59,584 bases of DNA from Sporisorium sorghi. Taxonomy: Eukaryota > Basidiomycota > Ustilaginomycetes > Ustilaginales > Ustilaginaceae. The notes under the pieces are model-generated. The model did not search any database. It was not told the DNA's origin and worked only from the letters and a program-made list of their open reading frames with translations. How positions within the stretch are numbered: the first letter of the stretch is position 1; each line of letters begins with the position of its first letter. The position numbers and the translations under genes are program-made. Location: NCBI GenBank assembly GCA_023212695.1, contig JALCCG010000127.1, positions 1 through 59,584 of the forward strand, in the 5' to 3' direction. Shown in pieces: positions 7,862 to 15,704 of the stretch.

Positions 7862-9279
7862 ACATGGCAGCGGATAATCGGGAAATCGCAAGGCAGGTAG
7901 TGGAAGCCATTGGCGGCAGGGAGAACATCGCTTCCTTTGCCCATTGTGCAACCAGACTGAGAATCATGGTTCATGATCAGAAGAAGATTGACCAGAAGAA
8001 GGTTGAGCAGATCGATAAGGTTAAGGGAGCTTTTTTCAACTCCGGGCAATACCAGGTCATTTTCGGAACAGGAACCGTCAATCAGATTTTTGAAGCGGTC
8101 GAATCCCTTGGAATGGAGAGCACAAGCAAGGAAGAATTGAAATCTCAGGCGAAAAAGTCGGGGAATCCGTTTCAGCGGGCGATTCGCACCTTCGGTGACG
8201 TGTTTGTGCCGATTATCCCTGTACTGGTCGCCACTGGCTTGTTCATGGGATTACGGGGCTTGCTGACCCAGGATACCGTGCTTGCCTGGTTCGGTGCGAC
8301 ACCGGATGATATCTCGGCTAATTTCCTGCTCTTCACCCAGGTACTGACGGATACGGCTTTCGCTTTTTTGCCAGCCTTGGTGGCATGGTCCGCATTCAGA
8401 GTGTTCGGAGGAAGCCCCGTGCTCGGTATCGTCCTGGGATTGATGCTGGTTAACCCGGCTCTTCCCAATGCGTACAGCGTCGCCAACGGTTCCGCTGAGG
8501 CACTCATGATCTTTGATTTCATTCCGGTCGTCGGGTATCAGGGCTCGGTCCTGCCGGCATTCTTCATTGGACTGCTGGGCGCGAAATTCGAGAGATTTTT
8601 GCGAAAACGCATTCCTGACGCCATCGATCTGATCGTTACGCCATTTTTAACCTTGCTTGTTATGATTACGCTTGGCCTGTTCGCGATCGGTCCCGTATTC
8701 CATTCCCTGGAAGAGGTCGTGCTGAACGCAACAACCTTCTTGCTGGAGTTGCCGTTCGGTATCGCGGGTCTGGTCATCGGTTTCTTCAACCAGATTATTG
8801 TGGTTACCGGCGTGCATCATATATTCAACTTCCTGGAAATTCAGCTGCTTGAGAAGACAGGAAGCAATCCGTTTAATGCGATCGTGACCAGTGCGATGGC
8901 AGCTCAAGGTGCAGCTTGTCTGGCTGTCGGACTCAAAACGAGAAATAAAAAGCTCAAGGCATTATCCCTGCCATCGGCATTCTCGGCCTTGCTGGGAATC
9001 TCCGAACCTGCAATCTTCGGGGTCAACCTCCGTTACGTCAGACCGTTTGTTATCGGCTTGATCGGTGGCGGTGTGGGCGGTTTCATGGCTTCCATCTTTC
9101 AGCTTGAGGCCACAGGTATGGCAATTACCGTTATCCCGGGCACGCTGTTATACTTGAACAGTCAGCTTCCACTTTACATTTTGTGCAATGTAACGGCGAT
9201 GGCGATTGCATTTGTACTGACCTGGATGTTCGGATTCAATGATAAAATGCTGGAAGAGGTTCACTCGGAAGCGAAATAA
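7858..9279 (+). CDS. scrA: Sucrose-specific PTS transporter subunit IIBC
   Basis: 473-residue membrane transporter that imports and phosphorylates sucrose. The IIB domain (residues 1-85) contains the phosphorylated cysteine in HCATRLR (C30). The IIC domain (about residues 105-470) has roughly ten hydrophobic segments and the family segment GVHHIFNFLEIQ near residue 320. No IIA domain is present, so a IIA from another PTS protein must donate phosphate, as is usual for the Glc/sucrose family. The start overlaps the end of scrB; ATG 7864 is an alternative two codons in. A strong terminator follows at 9291-9319. Confidence 0.93.
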   Translation: MNMAADNREIARQVVEAIGGRENIASFAHCATRLRIMVHDQKKIDQKKVEQIDKVKGAFFNSGQYQVIFGTGTVNQIFEAVESLGMESTSKEELKSQAKKSGNPFQRAIRTFGDVFVPIIPVLVATGLFMGLRGLLTQDTVLAWFGATPDDISANFLLFTQVLTDTAFAFLPALVAWSAFRVFGGSPVLGIVLGLMLVNPALPNAYSVANGSAEALMIFDFIPVVGYQGSVLPAFFIGLLGAKFERFLRKRIPDAIDLIVTPFLTLLVMITLGLFAIGPVFHSLEEVVLNATTFLLELPFGIAGLVIGFFNQIIVVTGVHHIFNFLEIQLLEKTGSNPFNAIVTSAMAAQGAACLAVGLKTRNKKLKALSLPSAFSALLGISEPAIFGVNLRYVRPFVIGLIGGGVGGFMASIFQLEATGMAITVIPGTLLYLNSQLPLYILCNVTAMAIAFVLTWMFGFNDKMLEEVHSEAK

Positions 9280-9290
9280 AGTCATAAGGA

Positions 9291-9319
9291 AAGTCCGCCT
9301 TAACACGCGGGCTTTTTTT
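9291..9319 (+). terminator. Intrinsic terminator of scrBA
   Basis: Arms AAGTCCGC and GCGGGCTT around CTTAACAC, followed by a run of seven T. Confidence 0.9.
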
Positions 9320-9464
9320 GTACGCTGCATAAGAAAATCTTGGCTGACGAATGAAACACAAATACCCGGAGGATAAGCTAAAAAAATGCTTGCTCTGAAA
9401 TGCTTTTCATCATTTACAATGTAGTTACAAGCTTGAGTATACGGAAGAGAGGCGAGCGTTATTG

Positions 9465-10262
9465 ATGAAGAGAATGATTTTTTTTGATATTGATGGAACC
9501 CTGCTGGATCATGAGAAGAAGGTACCTGCAACGACACGGGAGTCCATTCGCCAATTACAGGAAGCCGGACACATCGTTGCCATTGCAACAGGGCGTGCTC
9601 CGTATCATTTTGAAGAGCTGCGTGAGGAGCTGGGCATCGATTCGTATGTCTGTTTGAATGGCCAGTATGTGGTGCATGAAGGCAAACCGATCTACGGCAA
9701 TCCATTAGCGCAGGATTCCTTGCAGCAGCTTACGGAACAGGCTGTTCATCTTGACCATCCGATTATCTATGCCGGCAGCGAAGCGATGAAGATGAACGTA
9801 ACCGAGCATGTTCATATCGATTCCAGCTGGGGAGAGCTCAAACTCACAATCCCGGAATATGATCCGGAATATTATCTGGGCAGAGATATTTATCAGGCGA
9901 TTGTCTTCTGTACGGAGGAAGAGGAATCGGCTTACGCGAGAAGTTTCGAGGGACAGTTTGATTTTGTGCGTTGGGGTCCTTATGGAATTGATGTTCTTCC
10001 TGCGGGAGGTTCAAAAGCCCAAGGAATCAAACCATTGATTGATATGCTTGGTATCCAATTAGAGGATACTATCGCCTTTGGCGATTATCTGAATGATCTG
10101 GAGATGCTGTCGTACGTGGGTCACGGTGTAGCAATGGGGAATGCGCCGGAGATTGTAAAACAGGCAGCAAGATACGTGACCCGGGATGTTGCTCAGGACG
10201 GGATCAAGCACGGCCTTCAAATGCTGGGACTGCTGGATAAGGAACCGCAGGAGATTGTTTAG
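9465..10262 (+). CDS. Cof-type HAD-superfamily phosphatase
   Basis: 265-residue HAD hydrolase of the Cof/YidA class (type IIB cap). Motif I DIDGTLLD has the nucleophilic Asp near residues 8-10. Motif II is in AIATGRAP (residues about 45-52). Motif IV GDYLNDLEML (near residue 205) coordinates Mg. Substrates in this class are sugar phosphates, nucleotides or flavin phosphates and cannot be chosen from sequence. I start at ATG 9465; TTG at 9462 is closer to the AGAGAGG site and adds one residue. Transcribed alone, between the scrBA terminator and a gap of 217 bp. Confidence 0.88.
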   Translation: MKRMIFFDIDGTLLDHEKKVPATTRESIRQLQEAGHIVAIATGRAPYHFEELREELGIDSYVCLNGQYVVHEGKPIYGNPLAQDSLQQLTEQAVHLDHPIIYAGSEAMKMNVTEHVHIDSSWGELKLTIPEYDPEYYLGRDIYQAIVFCTEEEESAYARSFEGQFDFVRWGPYGIDVLPAGGSKAQGIKPLIDMLGIQLEDTIAFGDYLNDLEMLSYVGHGVAMGNAPEIVKQAARYVTRDVAQDGIKHGLQMLGLLDKEPQEIV

Positions 10263-10392
10263 TCTCTTTTAGAGAAAAAAGTCCGTTACAGCGTGTCAGT
10301 TGAAGCTCTCTCTTGAGGGTTATAGACTGGCATGTTGGTTGTTGGCGGAACGATTTAACGAATGATAGGTTTGACGTCCCAAAGGGGGAGTT

Positions 10393-10407
10393 GTTATTAT
10401 TAATAAC
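10393..10407. promoter_or_regulatory. Palindrome upstream of the MarR gene
   Basis: GTTATT-ATT-AATAAC, a perfect inverted repeat about 70 bp upstream of the MarR-family gene. It has the size of a MarR-type operator and could mediate autoregulation. The gap 10263-10479 otherwise holds no convincing gene. Confidence 0.35.
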
Positions 10408-10479
10408 TAATAGTGAGCCGTTGGATGGTGGCAGAGTGGATCATCTGATGGAAATATACCTAGAACAGGTGGAGACCTT

Positions 10480-10914
10480 ATGTCAACAGAACAAACGCAT
10501 ACTCTTATAACCAGTTGGCTATCTTTAACGCAGGTTCAGGCGATGATTACCCATGAGCTGGAACAAACCTTGCAGCAAAAGCATGATTTAACGTTGAATG
10601 AATTTTATGTGCTGTTATTTCTATCGGAGTCGCCTGAGAAAAAACTGCGCCTTCAGCAGCTGCAAACCATGGTGGGCCTTAGTCAAAGTGCGATATCGAG
10701 ACTCGTCAGCCGTTTTGAAGCCAAAAGCTGCGGTGCGATGCAGAGAGCCATCTGCGAGGATGACAGAAGAGGGATCTATACATCGCTAACTCATATCGGT
10801 GAAGAGAAGCTGCAAAAAGCGAAAGCTACTGTCCAAGGGGTATTGGAGCAGCAATTCTCTGCGCCTAAGCTGAAGCATGGACTTCAGGATGTATTAAAAC
10901 AGGTGCAGGCGTGA
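10480..10914 (+). CDS. MarR-family transcriptional regulator
   Basis: 144-residue winged-helix regulator. Helices pattern as in MarR: dimerisation helix 1 (residues about 5-28), recognition segment QLQTMVGLSQSAISRLVSRFE (about 60-80), and a wing with the D-D-R-R-G signature (residues 93-98), then C-terminal dimerisation helices. One oddity is CGAMQRAICEDDRR, where the family usually reads GLVERRxxxDDRR. GGTGGAG precedes the start. It lies 113 bp before an old-yellow-enzyme gene on the same strand, with a palindrome between them. It probably regulates that gene in response to an electrophile or oxidant, by analogy with other MarR/OYE pairs. Confidence 0.85.
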   Translation: MSTEQTHTLITSWLSLTQVQAMITHELEQTLQQKHDLTLNEFYVLLFLSESPEKKLRLQQLQTMVGLSQSAISRLVSRFEAKSCGAMQRAICEDDRRGIYTSLTHIGEEKLQKAKATVQGVLEQQFSAPKLKHGLQDVLKQVQA

Positions 10915-10933
10915 CCATTTTTCAGTCTCCTTA

Positions 10934-10980
10934 TTGACGGATGGTTCTTATTTTGTTATTTTAGATGCATGTGCATGCAT
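10934..10980 (+). promoter_or_regulatory. namA promoter with palindromic operator
   Basis: -35 TTGACG (10934-10939), 17-bp spacer, -10-like TATTTT (10957-10962). It overlaps or just precedes the palindrome ATGCATG-TG-CATGCAT (10965-10980), which has perfect 7-bp arms. The position at the transcription start fits repression by the adjacent MarR protein. Confidence 0.5.
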
Positions 10981-11027
10981 TAATTAGTTTACGAATCAAT
11001 CTTTTTGAATAGAGGGAGCGTGTTACA

Positions 11028-12065
11028 ATGGAACATTTATTCAGCCCATACAAACTGAAATCTTTAGAATTGAAAAATCGGGTGGTCATGCCGCCGATGT
11101 GCCAATACTCCGTAACAAACAAGGACGGAATCGCGACGGATTGGCATTACTTGCACTATACCAGCCGTGCGATTGGCGGAGCGGGACTTGTTATCGTTGA
11201 AATGACGGACGTCGAACCGGATGGACGGATTTCCGATTATGACCTCGGTTTATGGTCGGATGATCATATCCCGGCTTTGGCTCGCATCGTTGATGCTGTT
11301 CACCAGCATGGTGCGAAGGCAGCGATCCAAATTGCACATGCCGGCCGGAAAGCAGAGGATGCGGAGACACCTGTGGCTCCATCGGCTATTCCGTTTGACG
11401 AGAATTCCAAAACGCCCAGAGCTCTTTCAACTGAAGAAGTTCAGCAGATGGTGGAGAAGTTCCGTCTGGCTGTACGCCGTGCGGTGAAGGCGGGATTTGA
11501 TGCGATTGAGCTTCATGGTGCACATGGTTATCTGATTCATCAGTTCCACTCCCCGTTAACGAACCAAAGAAACGATGAGTACGGACAGGATTTAACGAAG
11601 TTCGGTAAAGAAGTCATTCTAGCCGCAAAAAGTGAAATGCCGGCAGATATGCCATTAATCATGCGAATCTCTGCAAGAGAATACGTGACAGGCGGTTACG
11701 GCATTCAGGAGAGCATTACTTTCGCCAAAGAATATCAGGCTGCCGGTGTCGACATGTTCCATATCAGCGCAGGCGGCGAGGGACCGATTGCGGCCGAAGG
11801 CAGACCGGGCACACATGTGGCATACCAAGTTCCGCTTGCCAGACAAATTAAAGAAGCGCTGCAAGTACCAGTCATAGCTGTTGGCCGTCTGGATGAACCT
11901 GCACTGGCGAATGCGGTCGTTGGCAATGAAGAAGCAGATCTCGTTGCCGTTGGAAGAGGAATGCTTCGGAACCCTTACTGGGCATTGGAGGCTGCAGCTG
12001 TCCTGCAGAAGGAGACGGCAATTCCGACACAGTATCAGAACGGATTTCCCAGAAAATCGAGATAA
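11028..12065 (+). CDS. namA: NADPH dehydrogenase, old yellow enzyme (YqjM/NamA type)
   Basis: 345-residue FMN-dependent ene-reductase that reduces activated C=C bonds and quinones with NADPH. Features of the YqjM class are visible: MPPMCQYS with the redox-tuning cysteine (C25), the catalytic H-x-x-H pair in ELHGAHGYLIHQF (about residues 163-167), the SPLTNQRxDEYG motif, and the FMN-phosphate segment AVGRGMLRNPYW near residue 315. Length is typical. The start follows GAGGGAGCG. The neighbouring MarR gene and palindrome suggest induction by reactive electrophiles. A terminator lies at 12174-12218. Confidence 0.94.
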   Translation: MEHLFSPYKLKSLELKNRVVMPPMCQYSVTNKDGIATDWHYLHYTSRAIGGAGLVIVEMTDVEPDGRISDYDLGLWSDDHIPALARIVDAVHQHGAKAAIQIAHAGRKAEDAETPVAPSAIPFDENSKTPRALSTEEVQQMVEKFRLAVRRAVKAGFDAIELHGAHGYLIHQFHSPLTNQRNDEYGQDLTKFGKEVILAAKSEMPADMPLIMRISAREYVTGGYGIQESITFAKEYQAAGVDMFHISAGGEGPIAAEGRPGTHVAYQVPLARQIKEALQVPVIAVGRLDEPALANAVVGNEEADLVAVGRGMLRNPYWALEAAAVLQKETAIPTQYQNGFPRKSR

Positions 12066-12173
12066 GGTAGGCAAGATGAACATGTAACTGCCAATGAACG
12101 ATAATGTTGGTATACCAGGTTCCCTAACGTGAACATCCACAGTATCCCTGTAATGGGTTGAGCATAAATAGAG

Positions 12174-12218
12174 AAGGTTATCTTACGGTCCGTCACGGCT
12201 GTAGGATAACCTTTTTTT
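12174..12218 (+). terminator. Intrinsic terminator of namA
   Basis: AGGTTATCTTACGG pairs with CTGTAGGATAACCT, followed by a T7 run. Strong stem. Confidence 0.9.
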
Positions 12219-12315
12219 GCGTACAAGCAATTGGCCGGATTTGGTAAGTCATCAAACTTGGCAGTAGTTAACATAAGACCATCTAAAATAATTTTTAATA
12301 ATCATTAATGTTTTA

Positions 12316-12345
12316 TTCACATTAGTGTGTGACATACAGTATAAT
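12316..12345 (+). promoter_or_regulatory. Promoter of the PadR operon
   Basis: -35 TTCACA (12316-12321), 18-bp spacer, consensus -10 TATAAT (12340-12345), then a short leader to the ATG at 12366. Confidence 0.6.
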
Positions 12346-12365
12346 CTTTTCCAGGAGATGATGAT

Positions 12366-12710
12366 ATGCCAGAGGATCAGGACATTTTAAACAGTATGGT
12401 GCAGGAGCTTCGGCGAGGTACGATCATCCTTGGTGTTCTCAGTCAGTTGTCCGAACCGCAGTATGGTTATTCATTAGTGACCATATTGCAGGAGAGGGGG
12501 ATCAACGTGGAAGCGGGTACGCTCTACCCGTTGCTGCGACGGCTGGAGAAACAAGGCTTGCTTAACAGCGAGTGGGATACAAATGAAGCCCGGCCGAGGA
12601 AATATTACATCATAAGTCAGACAGGCAAGGATATATATCGGCAGCTCTACCATGAATGGAAAGATATGATGACAAGTCTGGAGGGACTTATAAATGACAA
12701 GGGGGACTAA
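12366..12710 (+). CDS. PadR-family transcriptional regulator
   Basis: 114-residue winged-helix protein of the short PadR class. The N-terminal helix (residues 3-18) precedes a typical PadR pattern LGVLSQLSEPQYGYSLVTILQERG, then VEAGTLYPLLRRLEKQGLL (recognition helix and turn) and the wing RPRKYYIISQTGK (about residues 75-88). The short C-terminal helix serves dimerisation. It is followed by a gene for a HAAS-domain membrane protein starting 4 nt after its stop. Such PadR/HAAS pairs usually form autoregulated operons that respond to envelope or drug stress. GGAGATG precedes the start. Confidence 0.9.
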   Translation: MPEDQDILNSMVQELRRGTIILGVLSQLSEPQYGYSLVTILQERGINVEAGTLYPLLRRLEKQGLLNSEWDTNEARPRKYYIISQTGKDIYRQLYHEWKDMMTSLEGLINDKGD

Positions 12711-12714
12711 AGTG

Positions 12715-13731
12715 ATGGATCTGATTAACAGGTATATTTATGCAGTGACCCAGAAGCTGCCCGAATCGCAGCGGGCGGATATTGAGAAGGAGCTTCAAGG
12801 ACTCGTCGAAGACATGCTGGAAGACCGGGGAGCCGGCAGGGAGACCGCTAGTTTGGAAGAAGTGGAACAGGTGCTGCTTGAGCTCGGCCCTCCCGGGGAA
12901 ATGGCAGCCAGATACAGAGGAAGGGAAAGGTATCTCATTGGTCTTGGTTTGATTGACAGCTATTGGTCCGTCCTGAGGATTGTTCTGTATTCGATAGCCG
13001 TTGCTCTTGGGATCGTCTACATCGTTGATTTCTTTATAAGCACGGAACCCACTGCCGAGAAGCTGCTGGAATACCTTGTCTCGCTGCTTAGCGTAGGAAT
13101 CCACGGATTTGCCTGGGTAACCGTTATTTTTGCCTTTATCGAATACCGCGGGGCTCGCCAAGTCTCCAATGATCCATGGAAACCCTCGGAATTGCCTGCA
13201 ATTCCAGAACCAGCCACCCGGATTAAACCGAGCGAGCCGGTGCTTGGCATCCTCTTTTCCGTGCTGTTCTTTGTCCTGTTCACGTTTTCCATTAACTTGA
13301 TCGGTGTTCATCGATTTGCTGAACACTCGATCGCCATTCCGGTGTTTGAACAGGCTGCCTTCGCCAAGTATTTGCCGCTGATATGGCTTCTTACCGCCTT
13401 CAGCATATTCAATGAAGCCAGGAAATTAATCACAAGAAAGTGGACGCCGCAGCTTGCCGTCATGCATGTTATATTTAACATTGCTTCCGTTATCGTTGCG
13501 GTGATCCTGTTCTCCGATATGACGATTTGGAATCCGATATTCATGGATCAGCTCGTTCAATCAGGACTTGTAACAACGGGAGATGGATCGTATGAGACCG
13601 TAAAGTTAATTTGGGATCGATCCAGGGACGGCCTCATTTACATTATTGTGGTCATCGCCCTTATTGATACCGTATCTGTCGTGATGAAACGGTTTCGGAG
13701 AAAGGAAGGAAATACGGCGTTAACCAAGTAA
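12715..13731 (+). CDS. HAAS-domain integral membrane protein
   Basis: 338-residue protein. Residues about 3-60 are a helical, charged domain (YAVTQKLPESQRADIEKELQGLVEDMLEDR) typical of HAAS/DUF1700 signalling domains encoded next to PadR regulators. The rest contains about five to six membrane segments (near residues 85-110, 125-145, 180-200, 220-240, 255-275, 300-320). The exact function is unknown. The ATG at 12715 is chosen because AAGGGGGAC (12699-12706) lies 8 nt upstream; the open frame from 12694 overlaps that site. Co-transcribed with the PadR gene and ended by the terminator at 13751-13795. Confidence 0.8.
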   Translation: MDLINRYIYAVTQKLPESQRADIEKELQGLVEDMLEDRGAGRETASLEEVEQVLLELGPPGEMAARYRGRERYLIGLGLIDSYWSVLRIVLYSIAVALGIVYIVDFFISTEPTAEKLLEYLVSLLSVGIHGFAWVTVIFAFIEYRGARQVSNDPWKPSELPAIPEPATRIKPSEPVLGILFSVLFFVLFTFSINLIGVHRFAEHSIAIPVFEQAAFAKYLPLIWLLTAFSIFNEARKLITRKWTPQLAVMHVIFNIASVIVAVILFSDMTIWNPIFMDQLVQSGLVTTGDGSYETVKLIWDRSRDGLIYIIVVIALIDTVSVVMKRFRRKEGNTALTK

Positions 13732-13750
13732 AGACAACAGGTTGAAACAA

Positions 13751-13795
13751 AGGGTATCCCAACAGATTTTGGATCTGGCGGGATGCTCTTTTTTT
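13751..13795 (+). terminator. Intrinsic terminator after the PadR operon
   Basis: GGGTATCCCAACAGAT pairs with GGATCTGGCGGGATGC with small mismatches, followed by CTTTTTTT. Confidence 0.85.
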
Positions 13796-13957
13796 GTTGT
13801 TAAGAGATGCCATAGGAACCAATCGCTCATACCCACTTTTTCCGCATTCACTGGGGACAGGTTCTGATCATCACCGAGTAGTTATGCGGTTGGCTAGACC
13901 ATGGACGACACTGCGCCATTCGAATAAGCATAGAATATGGAGCGAAGCAAATATTTT

Positions 13958-14011
13958 TTTGACATAAATGTGAATGATATGTGTCAAAATTATGTACAAT
14001 GGTGTTATAAT
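13958..14011 (+). promoter_or_regulatory. Promoter region with TTTGACA/TGTCAAA inverted repeat
   Basis: Upstream of the 14026 gene, TTTGACA (13958-13964) and TGTCAAA (13982-13988) form an inverted repeat with a 17-nt spacer. A TATAAT lies at 14006-14011. The left arm reads as a perfect -35 (TTGACA), but no good -10 lies 17 bp after it. The right arm plus TATAAT gives an 18-bp-spaced alternative. Confidence 0.4.
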
Positions 14012-14025
14012 AAGGAAAGAAGCAA

Positions 14026-14538
14026 ATGAAAACCCTTACAGAACGAACGGAGCTGATGATTATGAAATTCGCAATTCACTATTCTACAAGAATGAAAGAC
14101 ATTATTTTATTTGCTCTGGTAATTAGCATCATGATGTTTCAAGTTGCGACACTGACGGAATATTCGTATCCTGTCCTATTCTATATGCAGATGGTTGTGA
14201 ATGTCGTTATTGTTGCGGCATTAGGAATTGAAGCTTATGCACGTTTGGTAAAGCGTGAAGTCCAGATTGACGGGAATTCCGATACGATTACAATTAATGG
14301 TGTTGAAGTTCATGCCGGTCAGATTCGTGAGATTAAGGTTTCCGGATGTCACAAGGCCGCTTTTCAATTCATTCTCAAGGATAAGAGCGTACCCCCTTTG
14401 TACTGCTGTTTTAAATTTGAAGAGAAGAATTGCGAAGGAATTCGGGAGCTGACACGCTGGGCCGAACAAAATCAGATTTCAATCCGCAAAGTCGGGCCGC
14501 AGACCCGTTCCGGCATGATTCTCTCGTCCAATGGATAA
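14026..14538 (+). CDS. Hypothetical membrane protein
   Basis: 170 residues. Two hydrophobic segments (about residues 25-45 and 49-70) are followed by a soluble domain of about 100 residues with a beta-rich pattern. The soluble part resembles small PH-like (YcxB or YdbT style) domains, but I cannot assign it. AAGGAAAG lies 7 nt before the ATG; an internal ATG at 14059 is possible and would still keep both membrane segments. Transcribed alone from the promoter at about 13982-14011 and ended by a clear terminator. Function unknown. Confidence 0.7.
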   Translation: MKTLTERTELMIMKFAIHYSTRMKDIILFALVISIMMFQVATLTEYSYPVLFYMQMVVNVVIVAALGIEAYARLVKREVQIDGNSDTITINGVEVHAGQIREIKVSGCHKAAFQFILKDKSVPPLYCCFKFEEKNCEGIRELTRWAEQNQISIRKVGPQTRSGMILSSNG

Positions 14539-14562
14539 TATGCCAAGTCACATCGTGAATAG

Positions 14563-14605
14563 GAGCACCTGAACCGTCGAAGGATGGTTACAGGTGCTTT
14601 TTATA
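14563..14605 (+). terminator. Intrinsic terminator
   Basis: GAGCACCTGAACC pairs with GGTTACAGGTGCT, followed by TTTTTAT. Confidence 0.85.
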
Positions 14606-14748
14606 TGGAATATGAAATCATTGATCATTGAATTTTCGCTGCAGAAGAAAGTTTAGCTAAAGTTAAGCTTCTGTTTCGATGAAGATAAATCTCATCAGGT
14701 ATACTTGGGTCATAGTGGACCCGTATACATATGGAGGAGGACTTGAAT

Positions 14749-15606
14749 ATGGTAGATGCTCCGAAACTAATGCTTGATGGGGAACATCGCGTGCTGTATG
14801 AGCTTTTTGAGGAGGAATTGCGAGCACTTGTAACGGTGGAACAATTCGAAGCGATGTCCAAGGAATATACGGCTGGGGTGAGTGCGTTCCATCTCGTTCT
14901 GGACAACACGATGAACAAACTTCGAATGATTCACTGGATGGATGACAGCGGGACAAAAGGAATCCAAGCTATGATCGATGAAGCGGGCATGATTGTCGGA
15001 TTCATGTTATCGCCTCTTGAGAGATTTTCGGAATCGGATAGCCGTTATTCGGCAACAACGTTCAAATTGCCGTTTAAGGGGAAATGGTATGTATTCTGGG
15101 GAGGCGAGCATGTGATGGACAATTATCATTACGTGGAGGCGAGCCAGCGGTATGCCATCGATGTTGTGAGAACGGAGGAAGGGATGTCCTACCATGGGGA
15201 TCCCGATTTGAACGAAAGTTACTTCGCGTTTGGAGAAGAAACTCTAGCAGGTGCCAGCGGTAAAGTGATTGCCATTGAGAACAACATCGCGGATAACGTG
15301 CCCGTCGGAGTGGTAAACGAAACCGAACCTGCAGGAAATTATGTCATCATCGATCATGGCAGCCATGAATACAGCCTGTATGCGCATCTTAAGCTGGGAT
15401 CGGTGTGCGTGTTGGAGGGGACGGACGTGGAATCGGGTGATCGGATTGGGTTGTGTGGCAATTCCGGCAATTCCAGTGAGGCACATCTGCATTTTCAAGT
15501 GTCGGATCATCCAGATCTGTTTAGAGACGGCACGAAATCTCTTAACATCAACTGGCTGGGAGATGTAAAGGTAAGAAAAGGTGAAATTGTAGACGGCGGG
15601 AAATAA
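14749..15606 (+). CDS. M23-like (LytM/Gly-Gly) peptidase-domain protein
   Basis: 285 residues. Residues about 1-95 form an alpha/beta domain that looks like the DUF3887/SnoaL-like fold often attached to peptidases in this group. Residues about 105-280 form an M23-like domain with the Y-A-I-D segment, HGSHEYSLYAHL and the HxH motif in SEAHLHFQ. The first canonical His of the HxxxD motif is not in place (the residue four before the Asp is Arg), so zinc binding may be altered. No signal peptide or membrane segment is visible. The start is ATG 14749, preceded by GGAGGAGG; the ATG at 14731 overlaps that site. Single gene, with a terminator shared with the convergent neighbour. Confidence 0.78.
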   Translation: MVDAPKLMLDGEHRVLYELFEEELRALVTVEQFEAMSKEYTAGVSAFHLVLDNTMNKLRMIHWMDDSGTKGIQAMIDEAGMIVGFMLSPLERFSESDSRYSATTFKLPFKGKWYVFWGGEHVMDNYHYVEASQRYAIDVVRTEEGMSYHGDPDLNESYFAFGEETLAGASGKVIAIENNIADNVPVGVVNETEPAGNYVIIDHGSHEYSLYAHLKLGSVCVLEGTDVESGDRIGLCGNSGNSSEAHLHFQVSDHPDLFRDGTKSLNINWLGDVKVRKGEIVDGGK

Positions 15607-15621
15607 CGCATCCATAACATA

Positions 15622-15653
15622 AACAGGGCCTGGAATTATTCCAGGCCCTGTTC
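15622..15653. terminator. Bidirectional terminator
   Basis: A near-perfect hairpin ACAGGGCCTGGAA / TTCCAGGCCCTGT between convergent genes, with T-rich sequence on the + side. Confidence 0.8.
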
Positions 15654-15704
15654 TACATATAGTTGATAAACTCTCTGGCACACCTGCTGCGGCCCCGATT
15701 CACA

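Noticed and set aside
10313..10510. 65-codon ORF between the HAD gene and the MarR gene
   Set aside because: No ribosome binding site, unusual composition, and it overlaps the palindrome and the MarR start.
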